NCBI GenBank assembly: GCA_947447265.1
Contig: CANFKC010000041.1
Span: forward strand, 1 to 47,533
Direction: 5' to 3'
DNA length: 47,533 nt
Source: Chitinophagaceae bacterium
GTDB taxonomy: Bacteria; Bacteroidota; Bacteroidia; Chitinophagales; Chitinophagaceae
Shown: positions 1 through 8,102 of the stretch, in pieces
Layout: the number at the start of each line of letters is the position of its first letter
How positions within the stretch are numbered: position 1 is the first letter of the stretch
Notes under the pieces: generated by a model
Seen by the model: only the letters and a program-made list of their open reading frames with translations
Databases searched by the model: none
Told to the model about the DNA's origin: nothing
Program-made: the position numbers and the translations under genes

Positions 1-255
1 GTGAACGAATTAACCACCGTTGTAACTGCCGCCGATATCAGGATGTTCCCGAACCCGGCTACTGCTACCATAACCATTGAAGCTCCGGTTAAAGTGAATG
101 TATCGGTGTATACAATGGATGGTAAGGTCATTACAACAGTGAAAGATGCTACAACAATAGACGTCAGCAATCTGCCTAACGCTATGTACATGATCCTGAT
201 TTACGACACCGCAAACACCCTTATTAAAACTGATAAGTTTGTGAAAATGAACTAA
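1..255 (+). CDS. C-terminal end of a T9SS-secreted protein (5' truncated)
   Basis: The visible 84 residues form a type A T9SS sorting domain (Por_Secre_tail family). It has the entry motif MFPNPATATITIE, a middle strand VSVYTMDGKVI, and the ending LPNAMYMILIYD...KTDKFVKMN. In such proteins this domain directs export through the type IX secretion channel and is removed at the outer membrane. The first codon is GTG at base 1, but a sorting domain is always the tail of a much larger protein, so the true start lies upstream of the window. Nothing can be said about the passenger domain. A strong terminator follows 24 bases after the stop. Confidence 0.85.
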   Translation: MNELTTVVTAADIRMFPNPATATITIEAPVKVNVSVYTMDGKVITTVKDATTIDVSNLPNAMYMILIYDTANTLIKTDKFVKMN

Positions 256-278
256 CGAAAACAGGGAATAAATACCAT

Positions 279-315
279 AAAGCGGGTTGCCAAAAGCAAC
301 CCGCTTTATTTTTTT
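279..315 (+). terminator. Rho-independent terminator
   Basis: A perfect 12-bp stem (AAAGCGGGTTGC with GCAACCCGCTTT) closes a 5-base loop and is followed by a T-rich tract. It ends the T9SS cargo gene. Confidence 0.9.
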
Positions 316-708
316 ACGAGAACACATCATTTGCTAAATATATGTTAAGTCGGATAGCAAAGGAGTACTGAAATTTAGAATTATCAAACCTGATAGTAAT
401 TTTACATCGTCATTTAACCGACGACATTATGGGAACCATCCCAAACGAAATACCCACCCAACCTGCCTTCTTTTTTACAGAATTTCTCTCTGCAAAAGTC
501 AAGCCCGTTTCTACAGCAATATGTTTCCATGTCAGCGAAAACATGGTGAACTATCACAAAATGATCCACCCACCCAGCCTCTAGTCATTTAGCATAACGC
601 AGCCCTGCCTGCAGTGCTGTTGTATGCCCTCCTATTTTACTGCCAACCGGCAGTGAACAGTCATTTCTATATCCAATTTTAACCCACAAAAAAATAAAAA
701 CAAATCGT
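316..708. other. Intergenic region without a clear gene
   Basis: About 390 bases lie between the terminator and the flotillin-like gene. The only open frame on the plus strand is 429-584 (51 codons, ATG start, MGTIPNEIPTQPAF...). It has no recognisable motif and no promoter box, so it is not called as a gene. A perfect 6-bp hairpin (ACTGCC-AACC-GGCAGT) sits at 639-654, about 55 bases before the next start codon. It has no T tract and may lie in the leader of the downstream mRNA. No RNA gene was recognised. Confidence 0.4.
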
Positions 709-2613
709 ATGACATTTACAGACTTCATGGTCCACTACGGGTGGATCATCCTTTGCATTCTTGCCCTTTTATTGTACAAATTCATCCTGCGCGTATTTTT
801 CGGCATGGTAATAGTACCGGAAAGTAGCCTCGGGCTCGTTACAAAAAAATTTACACTCTCATCAGAAAACCGAATGCCGGACGGAAGAATCCTGGCTACA
901 AAAGGCGAGGCAGGTTTCCAGGCCAAAACCCTTGCCCCTGGCCTTTATTGGTTTATGTGGCCATGGCAGTATAGCGTCAACCTTTCCCCCTTCACGGTTA
1001 TTCCCGAAGGTATGATCGGCCTTGTGCTTTCAAAAGACGGCGACGAAATACCAACTGGTAGAATACTGGCGCGCAAGGTAGAATGTGACAACTTCCAGGA
1101 CGCGGTTGCCTTTCTGGATAACGGAGGACAACGTGGCCGACAAACCGCATTTATTACCGCAGGTTCTTATCGTATTAACAGGTTCGTGTTCGAAATAAAC
1201 CTTGTTGACCAAACCCTGATAAAAGAAAGCATGGTAGGTATAATCACATCAATGGACGGAGAGCCGCTTTCGCATGGACAAATTGCAGGCCCAATGATAG
1301 AAGGCCACAATAACTTCCAGGATATTGATACGTTTCTCAAGAACGGTGGCAGCAGGGGCTTACAGCCGCAGGTAATACTGGCGGGCTCTTATTACATCAA
1401 CACCTGGGCTGTACAGATAGAGGAAGCATACATGACCGAAGTGCCTATAGGCTATGTAGGTGTTGTGATCAGTTTTATTGGTGAAGATGGCGTTGATGTA
1501 ACGGGTGAATCATTTAAGCATGGTAATATAGTTAGCCGCGGGCAACGTGGCGTTTGGGTAGAGCCATTCGGACCGGGCAAATATGCGCTGAACAGGTATA
1601 CCATGCGCATAGAACAAGTGCCAACCACCAACCTGGTACTGAACTGGGCCAATGCACGGAGTGAGGCACATGCGCTGGACAAAAACCTTTGTACAATCAC
1701 GGTAAGATCGAAAGACGGCTTCCCTTTCAACCTTGATGTTTCACAGATCATTCATATCCCTGCCAACGAAGCCCCAAAAGTTATCGCCCGTTTCGGTAGC
1801 ATGAATAACCTAGTTTCGCAGGTACTGGAACCAACAATCGGTAACTATTTTCGAAACTCAGCGCAGGATAGCGATGTCATCTCCTTCCTTACTACCAGGA
1901 AAGAAAGGCAGGACTCAGCTAAAGCCCATATACGCGCAGTGCTTGAAGAATACAACGTAAATGCCGTTGATACACTAATAGGAGACATTGTACCTCCTGA
2001 AGCATTAATGAAGACGCTTACAGACCGTAAAATAGCCCAGGAAGAAGAGAAAACCTATGAGACGCAGCGCATGGCCCAGGAGAAAAGGCAGGGCATGGAA
2101 AAAGAAACAGCCATCGCTGATATGCAACGCGAAATAGTTAAGGCGCAACAGAGCGTGGAAATATCGCAACGCACCGCTGATTCGGTAGTAAAGAAAGCTG
2201 AGGGTGATGCAACCAGTCTGAAATTGCAGGTGAACGCCGAAGCAGAAGCAACAAGAATGAGAGCAACTGCTGAAGCAGAAGCGACTAAATTAAGGGCTGG
2301 CGCACAAGCTGAATCTACCAAGCTGAATGCTTCGGCCGACGCTGAAAGAATTTCAAAGACAGGTAATGCGGAAGCCGAGAAAATACTGGCTATAGGTAAG
2401 AGTACCGCTGAAGCTTACCAGCTGCAGGTGAGCGCTATGGGCGGCGATAACTTTACCCGATTCAAGATAACTGAAGAAATAGGCGTGAATAAGATAAAGG
2501 TTATACCTGACATCATTATAAACGGCGGTAATGGTACGGACGGATCGATGAATGGACTAATGGGCTTAAAGTTGATGGAAATGATGGGAGATAAAAAGAA
2601 GAATGAAGAGTAA
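709..2613 (+). CDS. Flotillin-like SPFH-domain membrane protein
   Basis: This 634-residue protein is anchored by one N-terminal membrane segment (about residues 8-34). Four tandem beta modules follow (about 36-92, 98-163, 173-237 and 245-303), each opening with a V/IP-x-G-x-x-GLV/GVV-like strand; modules 2 and 3 share FQD...FL-NGG-RG and the ending AGSYxIN. Next comes an SPFH/band 7 domain (about 305-440; KDGFPFNLDVSQIIHIP, then EEYNVNAVDTLIGDI) and a long coiled coil rich in AEAEATR/K repeats (about 445-565). The tail is rich in Gly and Met. Flotillin-type SPFH proteins oligomerise on membranes and organise microdomains. The gene stands alone, with a terminator downstream. Family assignment is firm; the cellular role is inference. 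Confidence 0.85.
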   Translation: MTFTDFMVHYGWIILCILALLLYKFILRVFFGMVIVPESSLGLVTKKFTLSSENRMPDGRILATKGEAGFQAKTLAPGLYWFMWPWQYSVNLSPFTVIPEGMIGLVLSKDGDEIPTGRILARKVECDNFQDAVAFLDNGGQRGRQTAFITAGSYRINRFVFEINLVDQTLIKESMVGIITSMDGEPLSHGQIAGPMIEGHNNFQDIDTFLKNGGSRGLQPQVILAGSYYINTWAVQIEEAYMTEVPIGYVGVVISFIGEDGVDVTGESFKHGNIVSRGQRGVWVEPFGPGKYALNRYTMRIEQVPTTNLVLNWANARSEAHALDKNLCTITVRSKDGFPFNLDVSQIIHIPANEAPKVIARFGSMNNLVSQVLEPTIGNYFRNSAQDSDVISFLTTRKERQDSAKAHIRAVLEEYNVNAVDTLIGDIVPPEALMKTLTDRKIAQEEEKTYETQRMAQEKRQGMEKETAIADMQREIVKAQQSVEISQRTADSVVKKAEGDATSLKLQVNAEAEATRMRATAEAEATKLRAGAQAESTKLNASADAERISKTGNAEAEKILAIGKSTAEAYQLQVSAMGGDNFTRFKITEEIGVNKIKVIPDIIINGGNGTDGSMNGLMGLKLMEMMGDKKKNEE

Positions 2614-2625
2614 GGGTTAAAATTC

Positions 2626-2728
2626 CATTGATCAAATTCCAAATCTTAAATTCCAAATTCCAGATTCCAAATCTTAAATCACAAAATCCAGATTCCAAAT
2701 CACAAAATCCAAATTCTAATTCTAAGAG
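2626..2728. repeat. Low-complexity degenerate repeat (ATTCCAAAT / TCACAAAATCC words)
   Basis: About 100 bases made of loosely repeated 8-15 base words such as AAATTCCA, GATTCCAAATC and CACAAAATCC. It starts shortly after the flotillin stop codon and ends just before the terminator. Open frames across it on either strand only translate the repeat (antisense IWNLEF-like words) and are not genes. Confidence 0.75.
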
Positions 2729-2753
2729 TAGCATCTTAAACAATCAGAGCAAA

Positions 2754-2793
2754 AAAATTGCGGGCCTAAAGTGTAGGTCCGCAATTTTCTTTT
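2754..2793. terminator. Bidirectional Rho-independent terminator
   Basis: A 15-bp stem (AAAATTGCGGGCCTA with TAGGTCCGCAATTTT, one G-T pair) encloses a 5-base loop. It has a T tract on the right and an A tract on the left, so it can end both the flotillin-like gene and the opposing VOC remnant. Confidence 0.9.
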
Positions 2794-2803
2794 TGACGTA
2801 TCG

Positions 2804-3046
2804 TTACTTTTCACCCTTCTGCCCTAGCGAAAACCAGTTACCGGAATCGTCTTTAAAAAGAGCTTCAGTTCCGTAAAACTCCTTGGTAGGTGCTTTCACA
2901 AATTCTACGCCTTTGGCTTTCAGTTCTTCGTAAGTGGCATAAATATGTTTACATTCAAAAACACCCGGGCCGAACATTCACCTCTTCACCAAACTTTTCA
3001 TTTGTTCCGCAGTTTCTTTAGGAACCTTGATAAAGTACACCAACTG
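2804..3046 (-). pseudogene. Decayed VOC / glyoxalase-like gene
   Basis: Read on the minus strand, the last 57 codons (2977-2804) give a clean C-terminal half of a VOC-superfamily (glyoxalase/bleomycin-resistance fold) protein: VFECKHIYATYEELKAKGVE, then FYGTEALFKDDSGNWFSLGQ. An in-frame TGA lies at 2980-2978 directly before this part. Upstream, the same frame reads VYFIKVPKETAEQMKSLVKR, while another frame reads FGEEVNVRPG up to the same junction, so at least one frameshift besides the stop is likely. Disrupted coding-like sequence continues to about 3190 but could not be aligned. The gene is probably inactive; sequencing error in a short run is the alternative. Confidence 0.75.
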
Positions 3047-3366
3047 CCTTGTCCTTGTATTTCGTAGGTGTTTATCTTTTTATAGTTATTAATGAGCACG
3101 AAACAGTTCTCGGATTTCCACCTCGGATACAAGAAAATAATTGCTCCATTTGGTATACTTTGTTTCACCAACGTTCCTTGTAAAGATATATGCGGGGATA
3201 ATTCCGCATGAAAAAACGGCCGTTAATAAGATAAAAATACAAATACCACCTTAAAAAGCGGTAAATACAAACTAATTAATAAAGGAAAAACGTTACTTTT
3301 ACACCTGAAAACGGAAGTTTTGCGGTAATAAACTCTTTTTCACAATATTTTTTCTATTTTTTCTTT

Positions 3367-3395
3367 TTTGTTTTAAAGTTATTTCCTTACCTTTG
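3367..3395 (+). promoter_or_regulatory. Bacteroidota-type promoter of rpsL-rpsG
   Basis: TTTG (3367-3370) and TACCTTTG (3388-3395), 17 bases apart, match the -33 / -7 consensus TTTG / TAnnTTTG. An A/T-rich leader of roughly 25-30 bases would follow before the rpsL ATG. Confidence 0.7.
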
Positions 3396-3427
3396 CACTC
3401 CATTTAATTTTTTACTTAAAGCAAGAA

Positions 3428-3835
3428 ATGCCAACCATACAACAACTAGTACGCAAGGGCCGCGAGATAATGCGGACGAAATCTAAAAGCCGCGCATTGG
3501 ACGCATGTCCTCAACGCCGTGGTGTTTGCACCCGTGTTTACACAACAACTCCTAAGAAGCCAAACTCTGCGCTTCGTAAAGTAGCAAAGGTTCGTCTTAC
3601 CAACAAGATAGAGGTTATCGCCTACATTCCGGGTGAAGGTCACAACTTACAAGAGCACTCCATTGTATTGATACGTGGTGGTCGTGTTAAGGATCTTCCA
3701 GGTGTACGTTACCATATTGTTCGTGGCGCTTTAGATACTGCGGGCGTTAAAGACCGTAAACAGAGCCGCTCTAAATACGGTACTAAGAAAGAAAAGGCGA
3801 AAGCAGGTGGCGCTAAACCAGCTGGTAAAAAATAA
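3428..3835 (+). CDS. rpsL: 30S ribosomal protein S12
   Basis: This 135-residue protein carries the universal S12 signatures [19 protein letters not shown] and [19 protein letters not shown]12 sits at the decoding centre and helps control translational accuracy. The lysines at which streptomycin-resistance changes usually occur (in TPKKPNS and GRVKDLPG) are wild type. The C terminus has a Lys/Ala/Gly-rich tail, a little longer than in E. coli. The gene starts with ATG about 30 bases after a consensus promoter and is followed 28 bases later by rpsG. The usual third gene of the str operon, fusA, is absent. Confidence 0.98.
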   Translation: MPTIQQLVRKGREIMRTKSKSRALDACPQRRGVCTRVYTTTPKKPNSALRKVAKVRLTNKIEVIAYIPGEGHNLQEHSIVLIRGGRVKDLPGVRYHIVRGALDTAGVKDRKQSRSKYGTKKEKAKAGGAKPAGKK

Positions 3836-3863
3836 TTCTAACTAATTTCATTAATAGTAAGCA

Positions 3864-4331
3864 ATGAGAAAGGCACAAGCCAAAAAGCTTCCGTTAGCAC
3901 CGGATCCAAAATTCAACGACAAACTGGTTACCCGTTTCGTTAACTGCCTTATGTGGGGTGGTAATAAAACAGTAGTTTTAAGTGCATTTTATGATGCATT
4001 GGATAAAGTAACAAAAATTTCAGGCGAAGAAGGTTATGAAGTGTGGAAACGCGCTTTACAAAACGTAACGCCTGCGGTTGAAGTTCGTAGCCGCCGTATT
4101 GGTGGTGCTACATTCCAGATACCTTCGGAAGTACGCCCTGACCGTAAAATATCTTTGAGCATGAAATGGTTGATCCGTTTTTCACGCGAAAGGAACGGTA
4201 AGACTATCTCTGACAAGCTGGCTAACGAAATAATAGCAGCAGCTAAAGGTGAAGGTGGTGCTTTCAAAAAGAAAGAAGACACGCATCGTATGGCTGAAGC
4301 TAACAAAGCGTTCTCTCACTTCAAGATCTAA
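3864..4331 (+). CDS. rpsG: 30S ribosomal protein S7
   Basis: This 155-residue protein has the normal length and the S7 hallmarks: [17 protein letters not shown] at the start, LMWGGNKTV, the [21 protein letters not shown] loop region, and the C-terminal [13 protein letters not shown]7 nucleates assembly of the 30S head by binding the 3' domain of 16S rRNA and lies near the E site. It is cotranscribed with rpsL (28-base gap). A terminator 20 bases downstream ends the unit, so this str-type operon has only two genes. Confidence 0.98.
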   Translation: MRKAQAKKLPLAPDPKFNDKLVTRFVNCLMWGGNKTVVLSAFYDALDKVTKISGEEGYEVWKRALQNVTPAVEVRSRRIGGATFQIPSEVRPDRKISLSMKWLIRFSRERNGKTISDKLANEIIAAAKGEGGAFKKKEDTHRMAEANKAFSHFKI

Positions 4332-4352
4332 CAAAGTAATATTATTATATGG

Positions 4353-4389
4353 AAAAACCGTTCTGACTAACCGTCGGGACGGTTTTTGT
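4353..4389 (+). terminator. Terminator of rpsL-rpsG
   Basis: The stem AAAAACCGT / ACGGTTTTT encloses a 17-base loop and continues into TTTGTTTT. It ends the ribosomal transcript. Confidence 0.8.
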
Positions 4390-4441
4390 TTTATTGTGCC
4401 TTCAATTACCTCAACTAAATTTAGTTTCCTGTAAAAAATCA

Positions 4442-4449
4442 TACATTTG
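4442..4449 (+). promoter_or_regulatory. Promoter -7 box before the NHL-repeat gene
   Basis: TACATTTG matches TAnnTTTG exactly. It lies 36 bases before the GTG start at 4486 and covers the alternative TTG at 4447, so translation from that TTG is unlikely. The -33 box is weak (TTTC near 4425). Confidence 0.5.
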
Positions 4450-4485
4450 ATCAATTGTTTAAATAATCAAAATAAGTTTACACTA

Positions 4486-6090
4486 GTGAAAAAACCGATT
4501 ATTTGCTCTGTTATATTTGGAATATTTTTCCTTTATACAAGCCAACTTGTATGTGCGCAATGCAACACTATCAGCACCTATGCGGGAAACGCCACAACAA
4601 GTTATGGTGGAGATGGAGGCCAAGCAACGGCCGCTGGATTAAATACCCCTACGAGTCTCGCTCTTGACGATGCTGGCAATTTATATATAGCAGATATTAG
4701 CAATCAACGGATTCGTAAAATTACAACCGGAGGGATAATTACAACTATAGCTGGTACCGGAGGGATTGGATCCATAGGAGACGGCGGACCAGCAACAGCT
4801 GGTAGATTTGATAATCCACAGGGAGTTACGGTTGATTCAGCAGGAAATGTGTATGTAGCGGATTTGAATAACAATAAGGTACGCAAAATATCAATATCTG
4901 GGACTATTACTACAGTCGCGGGAACTGGGAGCGCAACGTTTAGTGGAGATGGAGGCCCCGCAAGCTCTGCCACCCTAAATCATCCAAGTGGCGTAAAAAT
5001 AGATTTCTTGGGAAATTTATACATAGCAGATCGTTATAATCATAGAGTCAGGAAAGTTTCACCTAGTGGAATAATAAGTACAGTAGCTGGTATTGGAACA
5101 GGTGGCTTCAGCGGCGATGGAGGCCCCGCTACAGCTGCAAAAATTCAAAATCCGGTTGATGTTGACGTTGATACCTGGGGAAATTTATTTATTGCTGATT
5201 TAGGGAATTATGCAGTTCGAAAAGTAACTGGAACAGGTATAATTACTACAGTTGCAGGCAACGCAACAATGGGCTTTAGTGGTGATGGAGGCCCAGCTAC
5301 TGCGGCGCAATTAAATACTCCCCATGGAATTGGCTTAGATACTTCCGGCAATCTGTATATCGCCGACTGGAGTAACGGTAGGATACGCAGAGTATCAACT
5401 GGGGGAGTCATTACTACTGTAGCAGGATATGGTCCGGGGGGATTTACCGGGGATGGAGGTCCGGCAACCGCTGCAACGTTGTGGTTTCCGGCTGACGTTG
5501 CAATGACATCCAGCGGAATTATGTACATCGGCGATGGGTTCAACTATCGGGTCCGTAAAGTTACCCCAAGAAATCCAACAGTTTCTGCTATCTTGGGCGC
5601 ACCATCAATTACCGTTGGTTCCACCACCACTTTTACCGACTCTACCACTGGTGGCACATGGAGTGCTAGCAATGCTGCGATAGCCTCCGTAGATAGCAGT
5701 ACTGGCGTGGTGTATGGTATATCAATTGGAATCGCTACAATAAGCTACTCTGTTACTGACAGTTGCGGCATAACTGTTGTTACAAAAAACATTACGGTTA
5801 CAACGCCATCGTCTGTATTAGACACCAAGGCAACCTCACCATCAATTATTACATACCCTAATCCAACTACAAATAATATGGTTGTAATTGCCACTCATTT
5901 CAATGGTAATAACTTAAATATCAGTTGCTATTCTCTAATTGGTGTACTAGTACTCAATAAAAAAGCATCGCTTGACGATGGCACCACCCAGGTAACACTA
6001 GATTTAGACAATTTACAAAAAGGAATTTATCAGGTTGTTGTACAAGATGAAAATGGAATGCGATATGTCAGAAGTATTGCAAAAGAATAA
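4486..6090 (+). CDS. Secreted six-repeat NHL beta-propeller protein with T9SS sorting domain
   Basis: From the GTG at 4486 the protein has 534 residues and opens with a typical signal peptide (MKKPIICSVIFGIFF...SQLVCAQ). Six tandem repeats of about 56 residues follow, each with TVAG..GFSGDGGPATAA...P.G...D..GNLYIAD..N.RVRKV. They should form one six-bladed NHL propeller. A BIG2-like Ig domain comes next (VGSTTTFTDSTTGGTWSASN...TISYSVTDSCG), then a T9SS type A sorting domain (ITYPNPTTNNMVVI ... GIYQVVVQDENG). The frame is also open to a TTG at 4447, but that would put charged residues before the signal peptide and overlap the promoter. NHL propellers bind protein or carbohydrate ligands; the partner is unknown. 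Confidence 0.9.
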   Translation: MKKPIICSVIFGIFFLYTSQLVCAQCNTISTYAGNATTSYGGDGGQATAAGLNTPTSLALDDAGNLYIADISNQRIRKITTGGIITTIAGTGGIGSIGDGGPATAGRFDNPQGVTVDSAGNVYVADLNNNKVRKISISGTITTVAGTGSATFSGDGGPASSATLNHPSGVKIDFLGNLYIADRYNHRVRKVSPSGIISTVAGIGTGGFSGDGGPATAAKIQNPVDVDVDTWGNLFIADLGNYAVRKVTGTGIITTVAGNATMGFSGDGGPATAAQLNTPHGIGLDTSGNLYIADWSNGRIRRVSTGGVITTVAGYGPGGFTGDGGPATAATLWFPADVAMTSSGIMYIGDGFNYRVRKVTPRNPTVSAILGAPSITVGSTTTFTDSTTGGTWSASNAAIASVDSSTGVVYGISIGIATISYSVTDSCGITVVTKNITVTTPSSVLDTKATSPSIITYPNPTTNNMVVIATHFNGNNLNISCYSLIGVLVLNKKASLDDGTTQVTLDLDNLQKGIYQVVVQDENGMRYVRSIAKE

Positions 6091-6195
6091 CAGACCTCAA
6101 CTGCTGGTTAAATCAATTGCAACACCCGCTGGCTTCCAACCATCTGCCATCGCTTGAATTCACTATTACTGAATAAAAAATCTCATCATTTTCTC

Positions 6196-6218
6196 GCTAT
6201 CTTTAACTTAAAGATAGC
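6196..6218. promoter_or_regulatory. Perfect 23-bp palindrome at the promoter/start of the GldM-C-like gene
   Basis: GCTATCTTTAA-C-TTAAAGATAGC is an exact 11-bp inverted repeat around one central base, ending three bases before the ATG at 6222. Its left arm contains TATCTTTA, a near match to the -7 box TAnnTTTG. It could be an operator or a hairpin that hides the start codon. Confidence 0.55.
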
Positions 6219-6221
6219 CTG

Positions 6222-6875
6222 ATGAAGTACCTGATAGTTTTTTACCTCCTATTGGTCGCCGGCAGTGCCACTGCACAAACCATTGCCATGCAGCTGGATA
6301 GGATGGATGTGATCTACGTCGGTATAGACAACCCGATTACCTTAGCCGTAGAAGGCTATTCCAACGACTCCATATTTCTTACAGCCAGGAATTGTACTAT
6401 TACGGGTGGCAAGGGCCATTTTATTATCAATCCCACCCTACCAACAACTTACATACCTGTTGACGTTATGCTCAAAACCGATACTGGCATAAGAAAGCTA
6501 GGCTACCGAACATTTCGTGCGAAATGCCCTGAGGCTACTGCCGGTGTAGGGATAATGGGCAAACGAGCAGGTAAAATCAGCTTAAGCTACGTTCGTAAAG
6601 CCATAGGACCAACCGCATGGTATGAAGGATTTGAATACGACAGCCATATCATAATAACTAAGGCAACAATAGTCATTTCAAGGAACAATGAAGTGCTCTT
6701 CGATAAAACACTCCACAATGGCGGTGGAGTTAGGTTTGCTGATGACGAGGAGACAAAAAACGCTATACAGTCATTACAGCCCGGTGACCACTTATTACTG
6801 GATAATATGACTTATTCGCCATCCACAAACTGTCACAGCTCGCTGCAACAGATCAACCTTATTATCGTGGAATAA
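6222..6875 (+). CDS. Secreted GldM-C-domain-like protein
   Basis: This 217-residue protein has a signal peptide (MKYLIVFYLLLVAGSATAQ). It then resembles the C-terminal periplasmic domains of the gliding/T9SS motor protein GldM: MDVIYVGIDNPITLAVEGY near the start, a repeated beta-sandwich segment with PVDVMLKTD, and a second domain ending in a Lx-PGDHLLLDNM hairpin. It lacks the membrane anchor and the first GldM domains, so it is not GldM itself. Stand-alone secreted proteins with this domain are common in Bacteroidota; their role is unknown. A perfect palindrome abuts its start codon. Its neighbours on the opposite strand are thioredoxin genes with no obvious link. Confidence 0.65.
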   Translation: MKYLIVFYLLLVAGSATAQTIAMQLDRMDVIYVGIDNPITLAVEGYSNDSIFLTARNCTITGGKGHFIINPTLPTTYIPVDVMLKTDTGIRKLGYRTFRAKCPEATAGVGIMGKRAGKISLSYVRKAIGPTAWYEGFEYDSHIIITKATIVISRNNEVLFDKTLHNGGGVRFADDEETKNAIQSLQPGDHLLLDNMTYSPSTNCHSSLQQINLIIVE

Positions 6876-6914
6876 GTCTGTAAGTGCACCACCTGGCGGG
6901 ACAAAACGCACTCC

Positions 6915-7439
6915 CTATTTTATATAATGCTGCAAATCTTTTAAGGCGTCGTCTGCGATACCATACTTACCCCTGATAATGCCTTGCGGATCTATCAGGA
7001 ACAACTGTGGAATACCCGCAATGCCATAGGCGTAACAGGTCGGTGACTTCCATCCCTTGAGGTCGCTCATGTGATACGGCCATGTATAACCCTCTTGAGT
7101 AATGGCCTGAATCCATTTTTGCTTATCATCGTCTAATGACAAACTAACCATAACAAAGCCCTGCTCTATGCCGCCAAAAGGCCTACCCTTGCAATCATTA
7201 TATATCTTAACGAGCGTCGCGCTACCCGCCTTGCAAGGGCCACACCAGGAAGCCCAGAAATCAAGCAGCACATACTTGCCTTTATTGATGTCAGCTAACT
7301 TCAGCATTTTGCCTGATGGGTCCGTCTGCTGAATTTCAGGTGCTTTACTGCCCACTTTTACAGCTTTCTCGCCGTACTGCCCGAACGAGCGCAAAATTCA
7401 ATTAAGAACCAGCAACAATAATAAGAGCGTACGCTTCAT
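6915..7439 (-). pseudogene. TlpA-type thioredoxin with a stop codon in its signal peptide
   Basis: The ATG at 7439 opens a typical signal peptide, MKRTLLLLLLVLN, which hits TGA at 7400-7398. The same frame then continues uninterrupted through ILRSFGQ into a complete 160-residue redoxin domain. That domain has the active site WASWCGPC, GKYVLLDFW before it, the cis-proline segment GIAGIPQLFLIDPQG, and the end LKDLQHYIK. A single change (TGG to TGA, for example) or a small indel explains the break. Translation from a TTG at 7394 could give a leaderless cytoplasmic form, but such thioredoxins work in the periplasm. It lies directly downstream of its intact paralog at 7544-8068. Probable recent pseudogene; recoding or sequencing error is possible. 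Confidence 0.7.
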
Positions 7440-7543
7440 GGACAGTAAATTAATTGTTTAAAGATAACACTATCAACCACTCTTTAGCGGATACAATTAA
7501 TTATGCAGGAAAATGAACATTGTTGGTAGTAGGAAATATCCTT

Positions 7544-8068
7544 TTACTCAGCGCACCTGGCGATATCCGCTTCTGCTTGCTCTATGCTGCTGTAACGGCC
7601 AATAATGCTGCCTTTAGGATCAAGAAGAAACGCCTGGGGAATGCGTTCTACTCCGTATAATTTACATACCGGCGAAGACCAGCCTTTAAAATCGCTGAAG
7701 TGGTATTCCCATACCAGGCCATCTTTGTTTATGGCTTCCTGCCAACGGGGAAGGTCAAGATCGAAGGAATAGCTTACCACCGTGAAGCCTTTAGTAGCGC
7801 CTTTGAATTGCTTCTTCGAATAATCGTTGTACAATTGAACCAAGCGCGGACTGGATGCCCTGCAAGGTATGCACCATGATGACCAGAAATCTAACAATAC
7901 ATACCGGCCCTTGTTGATCTCCGAAAGTTTCAACACTTTGCCTGCCGGATTGGGGAATTTCAGGTCAGGCGCCTTCTGCCCTATTGCAACCGGCTTTACA
8001 ACAGTTTGTGCGGTAATATGCATGTGTGCACAAAACAACAATATCAGTGCGAAAAGAATCTGTTTCAT
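7544..8068 (-). CDS. TlpA/AhpC-type periplasmic thioredoxin
   Basis: This 174-residue protein starts with a signal peptide (MKQILFALILLFCAHMHITAQ). The thioredoxin-fold domain has GRYVLLDFWSSWCIPC (CxxC active site), a TVVSYSFDLD strand and the cis-proline loop GVERIPQAFLLDPKG. TlpA/ResA-like proteins reduce disulfides of envelope proteins such as apocytochromes; the substrate here is unknown. It shares order, length and the motifs DFKGWxSP.C and GxxxIPQ.FL.DP.G with the broken gene downstream, so the two are tandem duplicates. The gap between them is about 100 bases. Confidence 0.9.
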   Translation of the reverse strand: MKQILFALILLFCAHMHITAQTVVKPVAIGQKAPDLKFPNPAGKVLKLSEINKGRYVLLDFWSSWCIPCRASSPRLVQLYNDYSKKQFKGATKGFTVVSYSFDLDLPRWQEAINKDGLVWEYHFSDFKGWSSPVCKLYGVERIPQAFLLDPKGSIIGRYSSIEQAEADIARCAE

Positions 8069-8102
8069 TTGCTATGAATTTCTCTGGTAATAAGCATCTG
8101 CT

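Noticed and set aside
429-584. 51-codon open frame in the left intergenic region
   Set aside because: No promoter, no motif and no coding bias that could be judged; kept only as a note.
2516-2743. Minus-strand frame of 75 codons near the flotillin end
   Set aside because: It only translates the low-complexity repeat (IWNLEF-like words).
4447-4485. Upstream TTG start for the NHL-repeat gene
   Set aside because: It overlaps the promoter box TACATTTG and would place 13 extra polar residues before a normal signal peptide.
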